A stretch of 64,000 nt of DNA from Deinococcus metalli (lineage in GTDB: Bacteria; Deinococcota; Deinococci; Deinococcales; Deinococcaceae), in contig NZ_JACHFK010000018.1 of the NCBI RefSeq assembly GCF_014201805.1, forward strand, positions 5,043 to 69,042, in the 5' to 3' direction. The position numbers and the translations under genes are program-made. This document shows, piece by piece, positions 37,701 through 50,768 of the stretch. Below the pieces are notes generated by a model that was given only the letters and a program-made list of their open reading frames with translations, was not told the DNA's origin and did not search any database. Positions within the stretch are counted from its first letter, which is position 1; the number at the start of each line of letters is the position of its first letter.

Positions 37701-38207
37701 TTACCGTCGGTGCGCGGCTGCCCCCTCGGGCAGTGCGTCCGGCACCGGCGCGCTCGCCGCCACCAGCCACGCGCCGCCACGCACCGGGGGGCTCTGGAAA
37801 GCGGGCAGGACGCCACGCGTGGCCCAACCCAGGGCGGTGCGCACCGGAATGCCGCGTCGGGCCGCCCATTCGCGCACCGTGATGGTGGGGCGGTAAGTGG
37901 CATGGACATGGATGCTGAGCAGCATGCCGAGGTTCTCGGCATCGGCCTCGTCCAGCTGCGCCCATTCCTCGCTGCTGAGCAGCGGCGCGCGCCCGACCGT
38001 CACGAGACGCGCGTCGAACCGCCGCACGGCCGCCAACTGCTCGGTGGGCCCAGGAGTGGGCTGCAGCAGGGACTCGTACAGCCCCAGTGTGGCGTCCTTG
38101 GCTCCAAAGATGGACTCGTAGAGGCGCGGCTGCTCGGCGAAATGCTCGATGAGGCGATCTCCGAGCTTTTTGATGATGGTGACGCGGATGGTCTTGAGGT
38201 CGTTCAC
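37701..38207 (-). CDS. Putative DNA-binding protein with C-terminal HTH
   Basis: Protein of 168 residues. The last part (TVREWAARRGIPVRTALGWATRGVLPAF, then PVRGGAWLV) has the form of a MerR/excisionase-like helix-turn-helix. The N-terminal 100 residues are unknown (KTIRVTIIKKLGDRLIEHFAE). A perfect palindrome GCACATATGTGC lies 12 bp upstream of its start and could be its operator. Spacing on the other side leads to the copper genes, which it might or might not control. Confidence 0.62.
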   Translation of the reverse strand: MNDLKTIRVTIIKKLGDRLIEHFAEQPRLYESIFGAKDATLGLYESLLQPTPGPTEQLAAVRRFDARLVTVGRAPLLSSEEWAQLDEADAENLGMLLSIHVHATYRPTITVREWAARRGIPVRTALGWATRGVLPAFQSPPVRGGAWLVAASAPVPDALPEGAAAHRR

Positions 38208-38219
38208 TCTTCTAACTTA

Positions 38220-38231
38220 GCACATATGTGC
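38220..38231. promoter_or_regulatory. Palindrome GCACATATGTGC upstream of the HTH protein
   Basis: Perfect 12-bp palindrome immediately before the leftward HTH gene; typical size for a dimeric repressor site. The 224 bp from here to the DUF305 gene contain no supported gene. Confidence 0.45.
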
Positions 38232-38455
38232 AAGGTTGGCAACGAGAACGCCACCGTGCTCACGACGCCGACGGTGACGTTCGCGCTGTCCGCCAGCGTC
38301 ACATCCAGGGCACGTTCAGCGCGTTGGTCACCCGCTTCGTGCCCGACCGGTTCTATGCGTTCCTGGCTCGAACAGCGTGCGCCGGCGCACGTCCAGATCA
38401 CGCTTTACACGAACTTAACAGGGCGCGCCCAGCATGGCACCTAGAGGTGCTTCCC

Positions 38456-39061
38456 ATGAACAGCCCACTCGTTACCCTGCTGACCACCCTGACCCTGACG
38501 TCCTTCGCGACCGCGCAGATGAACCACGCCAACATGACCTCCACGACCGGCGTCACCATGATGGGCGGTCAGGGCATGGCCGGCAGCATGGGCACGATGA
38601 TGCGATCCATGGGGGGCCTCGACCACCTGACCGGTCGCTCCTTCGACCGCGCCTTCCTGAGCATGATGATCCCCCATCACCAGGCCGCCGTGCAGATGAG
38701 CCAGGCCATCCTCAAGAGCACCACCGACCCGCAGATCAAGACCTGGGCCACCGCCATCGTGTCCGACCAGAACCGCGAGATCGCCCAAATGACGGCCCTG
38801 CTCCGGGCCTACGGCGGCCCGAACACCCAGATGGCCCGGCAGATGATGGGCATGATGGGCGGGATGAAGAGCGGCGCCGCGTCCACCGATAAAGACCAGG
38901 CCTTCGTGCAGGCGATGATCCCGCACCACGGCAGCGCCATCATGATGGCCGACATGGCCCTGATGCGCTCCCAGGACGCCGCCATCCTGAAGCTCGCCCA
39001 GGGGATCGTCACGGCGCAGGCGCAGGAAATGGTTGACTTCCAGCAGTACCTGAGGCAGTAA
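38456..39061 (+). CDS. DUF305 protein, methionine/histidine rich, copper-linked
   Basis: Exported protein of 201 residues with a signal peptide (1-20) and two ferritin-like DUF305 repeats, each with the MIPHH signature (FLSMMIPHHQAAVQM and FVQAMIPHHGSAIMM). Numerous Met, His and Met-Met pairs around (MMGGQGMAGSMGTMMRSMG, QMMGMMGGMKSG) suit copper or silver binding outside the cytoplasm. AGAGGTGC precedes ATG 38456. It is 10 bp from a response regulator and kinase, a set often induced by copper. Confidence 0.85.
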   Translation: MNSPLVTLLTTLTLTSFATAQMNHANMTSTTGVTMMGGQGMAGSMGTMMRSMGGLDHLTGRSFDRAFLSMMIPHHQAAVQMSQAILKSTTDPQIKTWATAIVSDQNREIAQMTALLRAYGGPNTQMARQMMGMMGGMKSGAASTDKDQAFVQAMIPHHGSAIMMADMALMRSQDAAILKLAQGIVTAQAQEMVDFQQYLRQ

Positions 39062-39071
39062 GCGACCAGCT

Positions 39072-39737
39072 GTGCCCACCATCCTGGTCGTCGACGATGA
39101 CCCCGCCATCCTCGAGATCCTGCGGGCCTATCTGCAGGCTGAAGGTCATACGGTGTTCGAGGCGGCGAACGGGCAGGACGCCAGGGCCCTGCTCCCGAGA
39201 GCCGACCTGGCGATCCTCGACTGGATGCTGCCGGGCGTCTCCGGCGCCGAGCTCGCACAGGACGCACGACGGGATGGTCTCACCCTGCCACTGCTGATGC
39301 TCACCGCGCGCGGTGAGGAGGAGGACAAGTTGCGTGGCCTGGACACCGGCGTGGACGACTACGTGGTCAAGCCCTTCAGTCCGCGCGAAGTAGTGGCCCG
39401 CGTGCGGGCCCTGCTCCGGCGCGCCGGGGTACAGGCCCAGGTGGATCACGGAGGACTGCGCATCGACCTGCGCGCCCACACCGTGACCCTCGACGGCGCG
39501 CCGCTGGAACTCTCCCGCCTGGAGTTCGACCTGCTCACAGCCCTGGCCCACCACCCGGGCCTGGCGTGGACGCGGGAACGGCTGCTCGAGCGGGTCTGGG
39601 CCTCAGATGGCTCTGGCACCGAGCGGGTGGTGGACGTGCACATCACGGCCCTGCGCCGCAAGCTCGGGGACACCTCGGACGCGCCCAGGTTCATCGAGAC
39701 GGTGCGCGGCGTCGGGTATCGGTTCAGGGAAGACTAG
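39072..39737 (+). CDS. OmpR-family response regulator
   Basis: Protein of 221 residues, GTG start. Receiver: acidic pocket D8-D10, phospho-acceptor D50 (AILDWMLPG), T78 and K100. The C-terminal winged helix (about 125-220) ends in GTERVVDVHITALRRKLG...VRGVGYRF, typical for OmpR/PhoB. Followed after 3 bp by its kinase. Likely controls DUF305 and other copper genes; inferred from operon structure. Confidence 0.92.
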   Translation: MPTILVVDDDPAILEILRAYLQAEGHTVFEAANGQDARALLPRADLAILDWMLPGVSGAELAQDARRDGLTLPLLMLTARGEEEDKLRGLDTGVDDYVVKPFSPREVVARVRALLRRAGVQAQVDHGGLRIDLRAHTVTLDGAPLELSRLEFDLLTALAHHPGLAWTRERLLERVWASDGSGTERVVDVHITALRRKLGDTSDAPRFIETVRGVGYRFRED

Positions 39738-39740
39738 GGC

Positions 39741-40829
39741 ATGCGCCTGTTTCCCCGCCTGCTGCTGTCGCACCTACTGGTAATCGCGCTGGTGGTCGCC
39801 GGCATCTTTATCTCAGCAGAGCTGTTCGCACCTCGGTTCTACCGGGCGCATGTCGAGGAGATGGTGCACGCCATGGGGCCTACCGGCGCAACGCTGCGCG
39901 GTGACCTGGAACGCGGCATGCGTCTGACGCTCACGCGGGCGCTGTGGGCCGCCCTGCCGCTGGCCGCGCTGGTGGCGATGGGCACCGCGTATGTCTCGTC
40001 GCGGCGGGTGCTCCGCAGCGTGCAGGTGCTGCGCGAGCGGAGCATGGCCCTTGCCAAGGGCGAGTACCACCAGCGCCTGGAAGAGACCGGACAGGACGAG
40101 TTGGCCGATCTGGCGCACAACTTCAACGTCCTGGCGGCGGCGCTGGAGAGCGTGGAGCAGGGCCGGGTGGAACTGATCGGCAACGTCGCCCATGAGCTGA
40201 GGGCGCCGCTGGCAGCGCTGCGCGGCTACGCCGACGCCCTCACAGATGAGGTTATGACGCCGGGGCACGCGTCACAGGCTATCGGCCGCGAGGTGGGGGC
40301 CATGGAGCGCCTGGTGCGCGACCTCAGCCTGGTGTCCCGGGTGGAAGCCGGGCAGGTGGAACTGCACCCAGGGGTGGTGGACGTGAATGCGGTGCTGGAC
40401 GCCCTGCGGGAGCGTTTTGAACTGGCCTTTGAGGAGAAGGGCGTGCAGTTGGGGTGTTCAACCGACCAGCGCATGTCCGTGTGGGCAGACCGGGAGCGTG
40501 TAATGCAGGTACTCACGAACGTGCTCGGGAACGCCCTCCGCCATACGCCTCCGGGCGGTGAGGTGCAGCTGGATGTCGATCGGCACCAGGAACTGCTGCG
40601 CCTGACGGTGACCGATACCGGCCCGGGCATCGCGCCGGAGCAACTGCCGCGCATCTTCGACCGCTTCTACCGTGCTGACCCGGCCCGCGCGCGCGTGGAC
40701 GGTGGTAGCGGGGTGGGGCTGACCATCGCGCGCGGCCTCGCCGAAGCGATGCACGGCACGCTCACGGCGCGCTCGGCGCCAGGGCAGGGCACCGCGGTCA
40801 CTCTGACCCTCCCCGTGGGGCCGGCGTGA
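39741..40829 (+). CDS. Sensor histidine kinase
   Basis: Membrane kinase of 362 residues: a transmembrane helix (about 8-29), short periplasmic loop, second helix (about 68-86), HAMP linker (87-140), then HisKA with H151 in NVAHELRAPLAAL. ATP-binding domain: QVLTNVLGNALRHTPPG (N box), TDTGPGI (G1), RIFDRFYRADP (F box) and GSGVGLTIARGL (G2). It partners the regulator 3 bp upstream. The small periplasmic loop (about 40 residues) fits sensing metal outside the membrane. Confidence 0.92.
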   Translation: MRLFPRLLLSHLLVIALVVAGIFISAELFAPRFYRAHVEEMVHAMGPTGATLRGDLERGMRLTLTRALWAALPLAALVAMGTAYVSSRRVLRSVQVLRERSMALAKGEYHQRLEETGQDELADLAHNFNVLAAALESVEQGRVELIGNVAHELRAPLAALRGYADALTDEVMTPGHASQAIGREVGAMERLVRDLSLVSRVEAGQVELHPGVVDVNAVLDALRERFELAFEEKGVQLGCSTDQRMSVWADRERVMQVLTNVLGNALRHTPPGGEVQLDVDRHQELLRLTVTDTGPGIAPEQLPRIFDRFYRADPARARVDGGSGVGLTIARGLAEAMHGTLTARSAPGQGTAVTLTLPVGPA

Positions 40830-40831
40830 TC

Positions 40832-41383
40832 TCAGGCCGTGGTCAGGGGACGCCGGGCGATCAGCGGCGTGAGCCATTCCCCTTTCAGGGGGAGGGCCGC
40901 CGCGATCCCGAGGGCCACACCGGCGATCAGCACGCTGCCCACGACATCCAGGGTGTGGTGTGCGCCGATGGCGAGGCGGCCGAGCAGCACCGCCAGCACG
41001 CCCAGGACGAACACCGGCACCCAGCGGCGGGCGAGCCAGGCCACCCAGCCGGCGAGCAGGGCCGCGACCAGCGTGTGGTCGCTGGGGAAGCCGTTGTCCA
41101 CCGAAGCGTGTGCGAGGGGGGTGTAGTGATCGACGATGAACGGGCGGGGATCATGAATTAGGTGTCCGGTCAGCAGGGCCAGCAGCACGGCGAGGGCGCC
41201 CGAGACCACGAGGCGCACGGCCAGTGCCCGCGTCAGGACACCGCGGTACACCCACACCAGCGCCGCGAAGCCGGCGGCGAGCACGGCGATCAGGCCGCTG
41301 GCCAGGAAGACGGCCAGGTGGCCGAGCAGCGGCTGGCCGGTGGCGGCGGCATGCAGGGCGTGTTGCAGGGAGTCGGTCGTCAT
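40832..41383 (-). CDS. PAP2-family phosphatase, likely undecaprenyl diphosphatase
   Basis: Membrane phosphatase of 183 residues. Three motifs are present: HDPRPF (C1), FPSDHT (C2) and GRLAIGAHHTLDV (C3), with His acting as nucleophile. Several transmembrane helices. Proteins like this recycle the lipid carrier for cell-wall synthesis (BcrC) or dephosphorylate other lipids. It is convergent with the kinase gene, with only 2 bp between. Confidence 0.85.
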   Translation of the reverse strand: MTTDSLQHALHAAATGQPLLGHLAVFLASGLIAVLAAGFAALVWVYRGVLTRALAVRLVVSGALAVLLALLTGHLIHDPRPFIVDHYTPLAHASVDNGFPSDHTLVAALLAGWVAWLARRWVPVFVLGVLAVLLGRLAIGAHHTLDVVGSVLIAGVALGIAAALPLKGEWLTPLIARRPLTTA

Positions 41384-41489
41384 CGGTCACAGTGTGCGGC
41401 CCGGAGCGCGTCTTCACATCCCCCGAACGGTGCAGCACGCTGGTTTTCAACGCCAGCTACGACGGCGCAACCATGATCTGCACCAGGGG

Positions 41490-41921
41490 TCATGGGATCT
41501 GTGGAGGACGCTGGGCGCCCGGCGCCAGTGCGTCCCTGAGCTCCATGAGCAGTTCCTCGCCGCGCTCGTAACCGGGCCGCACGAACACCATGGCCAGGGT
41601 GCTCCAGTCCTGCACCGCCGCGACCTCCTGACCCCCGTCGTTGAGCTTGAGGTGGGGGTACGCACCGTACTCGACGAAGCAATCGAACGCCTCCGCCACC
41701 GCCTCGAGGGCGAGTGTCGTCGCGTTGGTCCACGTCACGAGGTACGGCAGTAGGAACGCAGGTTTGCCGCACGACCCCCCCAGGCCGATGAGTGGCAGTC
41801 CCGCGACGACGGGTACGTCATCACGGAGGCGGGCACGCTCCAGGAACGCCTGACGGTCGCGGACGAGGGTGGGGCCGGCCTTGAGGCTGGCGACATACGG
41901 GCCGACGGTGAGTTTGGTCAT
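41490..41921 (-). CDS. Hypothetical protein
   Basis: Protein of 143 residues; ATG 41921 has GGAG upstream. No family recognised. It contains VPVVAGLPLIGLGGSCGKPAFLLPYL and a C-terminal helix YERGEELLMELRDAL. No signal peptide. It follows copA on the same strand after 54 bp that contain a hairpin, so it may be its own unit. Confidence 0.55.
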   Translation of the reverse strand: MTKLTVGPYVASLKAGPTLVRDRQAFLERARLRDDVPVVAGLPLIGLGGSCGKPAFLLPYLVTWTNATTLALEAVAEAFDCFVEYGAYPHLKLNDGGQEVAAVQDWSTLAMVFVRPGYERGEELLMELRDALAPGAQRPPQIP

Positions 41922-41942
41922 GGGGTTCTCCAAAGCAGCGTG

Positions 41943-41961
41943 GGGAAGCGCCAGGCTTCCC
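41943..41961 (-). terminator. Hairpin downstream of copA
   Basis: GGGAAGC / GCTTCCC stem of 7 bp with a 5-nt loop, 14 bp past the copA stop. Short but well placed. Confidence 0.45.
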
Positions 41962-41975
41962 GACCACGAGGACGT

Positions 41976-44492
<2,517 letters not shown>

Positions 44493-44510
44493 GGGTCTCC
44501 TTCTTGCTTG

Positions 44511-44567
44511 ATCCCCCCTGGGGGGATGGAACATGCTCAGCATAGAACCCCTGGGGGTGGATTGCAA
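44511..44567 (-). promoter_or_regulatory. copA promoter with two CsoR-type boxes
   Basis: Reading leftward: -35 TTGCAA (44567-44562), 17-bp spacer containing the box ACCCCTGGGGGT (44547-44558), -10 TATGCT (44544-44539). A second, larger box ATCCCCCCTGGGGGGAT lies at 44511-44527 in the leader. A repressor bound in the spacer would block polymerase directly. Confidence 0.65.
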
Positions 44568-44618
44568 GAGAGCCAGTGTTGATCTTCCTTCTATAACGAC
44601 TCTATTGCCCCAAACTAC

Positions 44619-44653
44619 TTGACATCCCCCCCCGGTGGGTCTACGATCGTCCC
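44619..44653 (+). promoter_or_regulatory. copZ-csoR promoter with CsoR box in the spacer, leaderless
   Basis: -35 TTGACA at 44619-44624, exactly 17 bp, then -10 TACGAT at 44642-44647. The spacer is the CsoR-like ATCCCCCCCCGGTGGGT (44624-44640). The ATG of copZ begins 7 nt after the -10, so the message probably starts at the A of the start codon; no Shine-Dalgarno is present. Confidence 0.7.
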
Positions 44654-44866
44654 ATGAGCACACTCGAACTGACTATTACCGGTATGACCTGCGGGCACTG
44701 CCAGGCGGGCGTCACCCAGGCCCTCAAGACGGTGCCCGGTGTCACCGACGCTCAGGTGGATCTCAAGGCCGGAACAGCGGTCGTGCACGGAAATGCCGAT
44801 CCAAGCGCGCTCGTCGAGGCCGTCCTCGAAGAGGGGTACGGCGCGCAGGTGGCGACTCCACAGTGA
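44654..44866 (+). CDS. copZ: Copper chaperone CopZ
   Basis: Heavy-metal-associated domain protein of 70 residues with the Cu(I)-binding GMTCGHCQ near the start and the usual beta-alpha-beta-beta-alpha-beta pattern. Hands Cu(I) to CopA or the repressor. Its stop overlaps the csoR GTG start by 4 bp. Confidence 0.93.
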   Translation: MSTLELTITGMTCGHCQAGVTQALKTVPGVTDAQVDLKAGTAVVHGNADPSALVEAVLEEGYGAQVATPQ

Positions 44867-45210
44867 CCACCAAGGCAACCGGCCCTGCGACCGACACGAC
44901 CCACCCGGGGGGGAAGTGCGACCCGCCCGCCGAACACCACCTGTGCATGCCCGAGGACGCGCGCAAGCGGGCGTCGCGGCGCCTGGCCATCGCCCGCGGG
45001 CACCTCGAAAGCGTGCGCAAGTCGCTTGACGATCCCGATGTGTACTGCATCGACGTGCTCAGGCAGCTCAAGGCCGTGCAGGGCGCGCTCGAAGGTGCGG
45101 CGGGCGTGGTGATGCGGGGGCACCTCGAGGCGCACGTCGTCGCGGCCCATGAGCGCGGCGACGAGAAGCGCATCGTCGACGAGCTGATGGAACTCTTCAA
45201 GTACACCTGA
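44863..45210 (+). CDS. csoR: Copper-sensing repressor CsoR, C-H-H type
   Basis: All-helical repressor of 115 residues, GTG start overlapping copZ. Metal residues are C62 (VYCIDVL), H87 and H91 (RGHLEAHV): the usual second Cys is His. This C-H-H set is the one described for the Thermus thermophilus CsoR, which also sits in a copZ-csoR-copA locus, and resembles RcnR. The N-terminal tail has C19, H25, H26 and C28, which may add ligands. Binds the GC-rich boxes in the flanking promoters and lets go on binding Cu(I). Confidence 0.9.
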   Translation: MTTKATGPATDTTHPGGKCDPPAEHHLCMPEDARKRASRRLAIARGHLESVRKSLDDPDVYCIDVLRQLKAVQGALEGAAGVVMRGHLEAHVVAAHERGDEKRIVDELMELFKYT

Positions 45211-45234
45211 CGTCCAGACCCGTCACGTCACCTT

Positions 45235-45258
45235 CGGGGCGGACCGCGGTTCGCCCCG
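45235..45258 (+). terminator. Terminator of copZ-csoR
   Basis: CGGGGCG / CGCCCCG stem with a 10-nt loop followed by TTGTGTTGT, 24 bp after the csoR stop. Confidence 0.65.
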
Positions 45259-45304
45259 TTGTGTTGTCGCTGCCACGCGACCGTTTCACCTCCAGGAGAC
45301 ACGG

Positions 45305-47740
<2,436 letters not shown>

Positions 47741-47779
47741 TCCAACCACGGCGAGCAGGAGGCCTACAAGCGTGACACG

Positions 47780-47804
47780 GGCCCCCAGGAACTACCTGGG
47801 GGCC
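47780..47804. terminator. Bidirectional terminator between copB-like and tyrosinase genes
   Basis: GGCCCCCAGG / CCTGGGGGCC, perfect 10-bp stem with loop AACTA, between convergent genes. Confidence 0.75.
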
Positions 47805-47820
47805 GTCGTGTCGTGCACCG

Positions 47821-50520
47821 TCAGCGGATGACTGATCCCTCGTGGGGCGGCGTGGGCCGGCAATAGGCTTCGACGCAGCGCAGTATGGCTTTTGCGTCCA
47901 TGCCAGCCTTCTTCAGGAACTCCCGCAGGCCTGGCTCTCCCAGCAGGCAGGCAATCAGCTCACACAGGCGCTCGTGGCCGTCCCCGCCGTCCCCCGGCGT
48001 GACGGGCCGGTCGCCACCCTGGAAGACCGCGCCAGTGAGCAGCTGCTCGCGGGTGAAGGGCAGGCCACGCAGGGTGTACCCCGAGGCCACCACCCGCACC
48101 CGGTACAGCCCAGCCACGGCGGCGACCGTGCTCACCTCGAAGAGACCAGGCTCGACCTCCGCGAGTGACAGGCTGGCCAGAGAGCCGTCCGGGCGCTCCA
48201 GGTGCGCCGTGACGCGCGCGCGCCGGGCGACGGGAATGCCGTACTCCCGCAGGGTCGCCCGCACGGTCAGGGTAGCCCCTGGCTCCAGGCTGCTCTGCTC
48301 AAGCCGCGCATCCAGACGGAGGTTCGAGAAGGAGTGGACGTTCAGGCTGTACCCCACCCCGTGTGCAAGGGCGCGCCGCAGGCGCACGGGGTCATTGTCG
48401 AGCCTCCCCAGCGCCTTCTTGAAGTCCTGCTCGTCGACCTCGAGCAGCGCATACCACGTGCCACCGTGGGCACCAGCACCGACCGGCGCGGGCAGGGTCA
48501 GCCGGTAGTAGCTCAGCGCCTCGCCCTGCGCAAAGGTGCCGCCGAAGCCCGTGACGATGCCAGGATCCAGGACGTCTCCGTCGGGGGTCTCCAACCGCAT
48601 CTGGATGGCCGGCAGGTCATGCAGCAGGATCGGCGTGGTGTCGATGTCCGCGTCCGTGAGGGTGAAGGGCAGGCGCAGCTTGTCGCCCGGCGCGAGGAAG
48701 CCGGTTGGATCCAGCACGACGCTGGTGTTCGTCACCCCTGCCAGGATCTGCAGGAAATACTTCGTGAGCCGGAAGTGGTCGTCGAGGCTGGCGCTCAGCA
48801 GCCCGGTGAGCAGCAGGTAGCCACCCGTGCCGTTGCTCAGCGCGCGGAGCGCCGCCGTGCTCACCTGCGTTTCACTGCCCAGGCCGATGGCAAACGTGCG
48901 GCTGTCGATGGCGCCCGCCACACTGGCGATGCTGGCCGGCTGGTTTTCCAGGCCGTCTGTGAAGACGATGATCGCCTTCTGGTCGAAGCCCGTCAGGGGC
49001 GCGAGGACATTCCGCGCGGCCTGCACGCCGTCCCCGATCGAGGTGGCCCCGGCGGGATTGGTGGCGTGCGCCAGCACCGCGTTGCGCGCCTGGATGCGGT
49101 TGGCGTCGAAGAGCCCACCGGTGCCGATCGGAACGACCGGCAGGCCCGGGAAGGGGCCACCGGTCACGGGGTAGGCGTCGGTGTCGAAACGGACGAGCCC
49201 GACGCCGTTGTTCGGCTGGATCACGTCCACGAACTGCGACGCGGCCTCGCGCAGTACCTGGATGCGCCGCGCGCCGGTCGTGCCGGCGAAATCGTCCATG
49301 CTTCCGGACTGGTCGAGGGCCAGCATGACCGCCACGGTCGGCCGGGCGATGGTGTTGCCGCGCAGCGTGAAGGTGAAGGTCTGGTTGTTCTCCACGCAGC
49401 GGATCGTGACGGAACCGGTCGGCGCCACGCTGCCGGCCGTCGTCCCCGTGAAGCCGAACCAGAAGCGGACCTCCTCGTACGGCCGTGGATGGTGGTGCAC
49501 CGTGAGGGAGCCGCTCGGTGGCGACAGCACGCTGTACGGCGCGCCGGGCGCGGCCGAGACTTCCAGGGTCACGTCGCCGCAGGCGTACACGTGGAACACG
49601 CTGGCGCGGGCGGCCGTCTCACCCTCGGGCACGTCGTTGAAGTTGATGACGCCGGCCGGATTCTCGACCTCGAGGATGGCAAACACGCTCGCCAGCGTGT
49701 CGTAACACGGCGGCGCAATGATGGACAGGTCGTCGTAGCGCTTCGGCACCTGCTGGTTCTCGGGCGGCGCCCACGGGCGCAGGCCCTGCCCGCCGGACCA
49801 CGGCTCGACGTTGTCGAGCAGCGATCCGCTCGCCGCGTCGAGGCCATAGACCTGCGCGGGATCAAGGCGCCAGGTTTCCCCGGGCTGCGTCTGCCACGTC
49901 GCGTAGAGCCGATCCATGTTCGAGTGCAGCAGGAACACGAAGGGATCATGGAAGGAGAAATGCGCGTTCCCGATGGAGCCGCCGATGTGACCGTGCACCG
50001 TGTTGTGGGCGCTCTGCAGCGCGGCGTTGAAGGCCTGGAACTGGGTCGGGTGGGGCTGGCCGTCGCTCGCGTGAATGATGTCGTGGTCGGACTGGATGCC
50101 CGGCGCGCCCGCCTGCACCGCCCGCCAGATGAACGCATGACCCGGCTCGGTGCTCTCGAACGCCGCGAAGGGCGGCCCGGCCGGGTCGCCCGCGCCACCC
50201 ATGAACTGGGGCGTGAGCAGTGGGTGCGGGTCGGTCGTCCAGTCCCAGTAGTGCAGCGAGAGATCGGGATCGACCTCACGCAGCAGGCCCTCGAGGCGGT
50301 TGCACAGCTCCCGGTGCCAGGGAATGAACGCCGGGCCGCTGTGAACGTCGGTGCCGCCAGCGTGACCAGATTTGTGGATCTCCTCCTGCTTGTCCCAGTA
50401 CGTCACGCCGTCTGGGTACACCTTGCTGGTGTCGAGTGCGAGGAACGCGGCGAGCAGCCGGTCGCGTTCCTCCTGGGGAAGGGTGGCAACGTTGCGGCGA
50501 ACTCCATCTCCTATAGCCAT
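47821..50520 (-). CDS. Tyrosinase-von Willebrand A domain fusion
   Basis: Protein of 899 residues. Residues 1-260 are a type-3 dicopper (tyrosinase) domain: Cu-A site H49/H53, H60 and H69 in the VHSGPAFIPWHREL block, Cu-B site H172, H176 (SAHNTVHGHIGG) and H199 (FVFLLHSNMDRLYATWQ). After a beta-rich middle (270-395) comes a von Willebrand A domain with the metal motif DQSGS at 403-407 and IVFTDGLEN later, then beta-sandwich modules to the end. ATG 50520 follows AGGAGGGTTTG. No signal peptide is visible. Predicted phenol oxidation (melanin or quinone crosslinking) combined with adhesion or complex assembly. It belongs to the copper island. Confidence 0.85.
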   Translation of the reverse strand: MAIGDGVRRNVATLPQEERDRLLAAFLALDTSKVYPDGVTYWDKQEEIHKSGHAGGTDVHSGPAFIPWHRELCNRLEGLLREVDPDLSLHYWDWTTDPHPLLTPQFMGGAGDPAGPPFAAFESTEPGHAFIWRAVQAGAPGIQSDHDIIHASDGQPHPTQFQAFNAALQSAHNTVHGHIGGSIGNAHFSFHDPFVFLLHSNMDRLYATWQTQPGETWRLDPAQVYGLDAASGSLLDNVEPWSGGQGLRPWAPPENQQVPKRYDDLSIIAPPCYDTLASVFAILEVENPAGVINFNDVPEGETAARASVFHVYACGDVTLEVSAAPGAPYSVLSPPSGSLTVHHHPRPYEEVRFWFGFTGTTAGSVAPTGSVTIRCVENNQTFTFTLRGNTIARPTVAVMLALDQSGSMDDFAGTTGARRIQVLREAASQFVDVIQPNNGVGLVRFDTDAYPVTGGPFPGLPVVPIGTGGLFDANRIQARNAVLAHATNPAGATSIGDGVQAARNVLAPLTGFDQKAIIVFTDGLENQPASIASVAGAIDSRTFAIGLGSETQVSTAALRALSNGTGGYLLLTGLLSASLDDHFRLTKYFLQILAGVTNTSVVLDPTGFLAPGDKLRLPFTLTDADIDTTPILLHDLPAIQMRLETPDGDVLDPGIVTGFGGTFAQGEALSYYRLTLPAPVGAGAHGGTWYALLEVDEQDFKKALGRLDNDPVRLRRALAHGVGYSLNVHSFSNLRLDARLEQSSLEPGATLTVRATLREYGIPVARRARVTAHLERPDGSLASLSLAEVEPGLFEVSTVAAVAGLYRVRVVASGYTLRGLPFTREQLLTGAVFQGGDRPVTPGDGGDGHERLCELIACLLGEPGLREFLKKAGMDAKAILRCVEAYCRPTPPHEGSVIR

Positions 50521-50768
50521 GACAAACCCTCCTGCGACCCTCTGGTCGCTGGACACGTGAGACGGACGGTGGCTGGCTGGCCTGCATGGGATGAGGGTGC
50601 CCAAACGACCAGGACGCGCGCCCCGGCCCCTCACCGAAGTGGAGGACGATAGTGGCCTACACGTGCCCGGCAGCAAGCGCCGTCGACAATCCCGGACTCA
50701 CCGTACCCAGTGGCTATGATCACGGCGTGATCAGCCCGACCTTGGAAACTACAGCGGTCCGGGTCTCG

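Noticed and set aside
48202..50652. 816-codon rightward frame opposite the tyrosinase gene
   Set aside because: Antisense shadow; no domain, while the opposite strand holds complete copper sites and the vWA motif.
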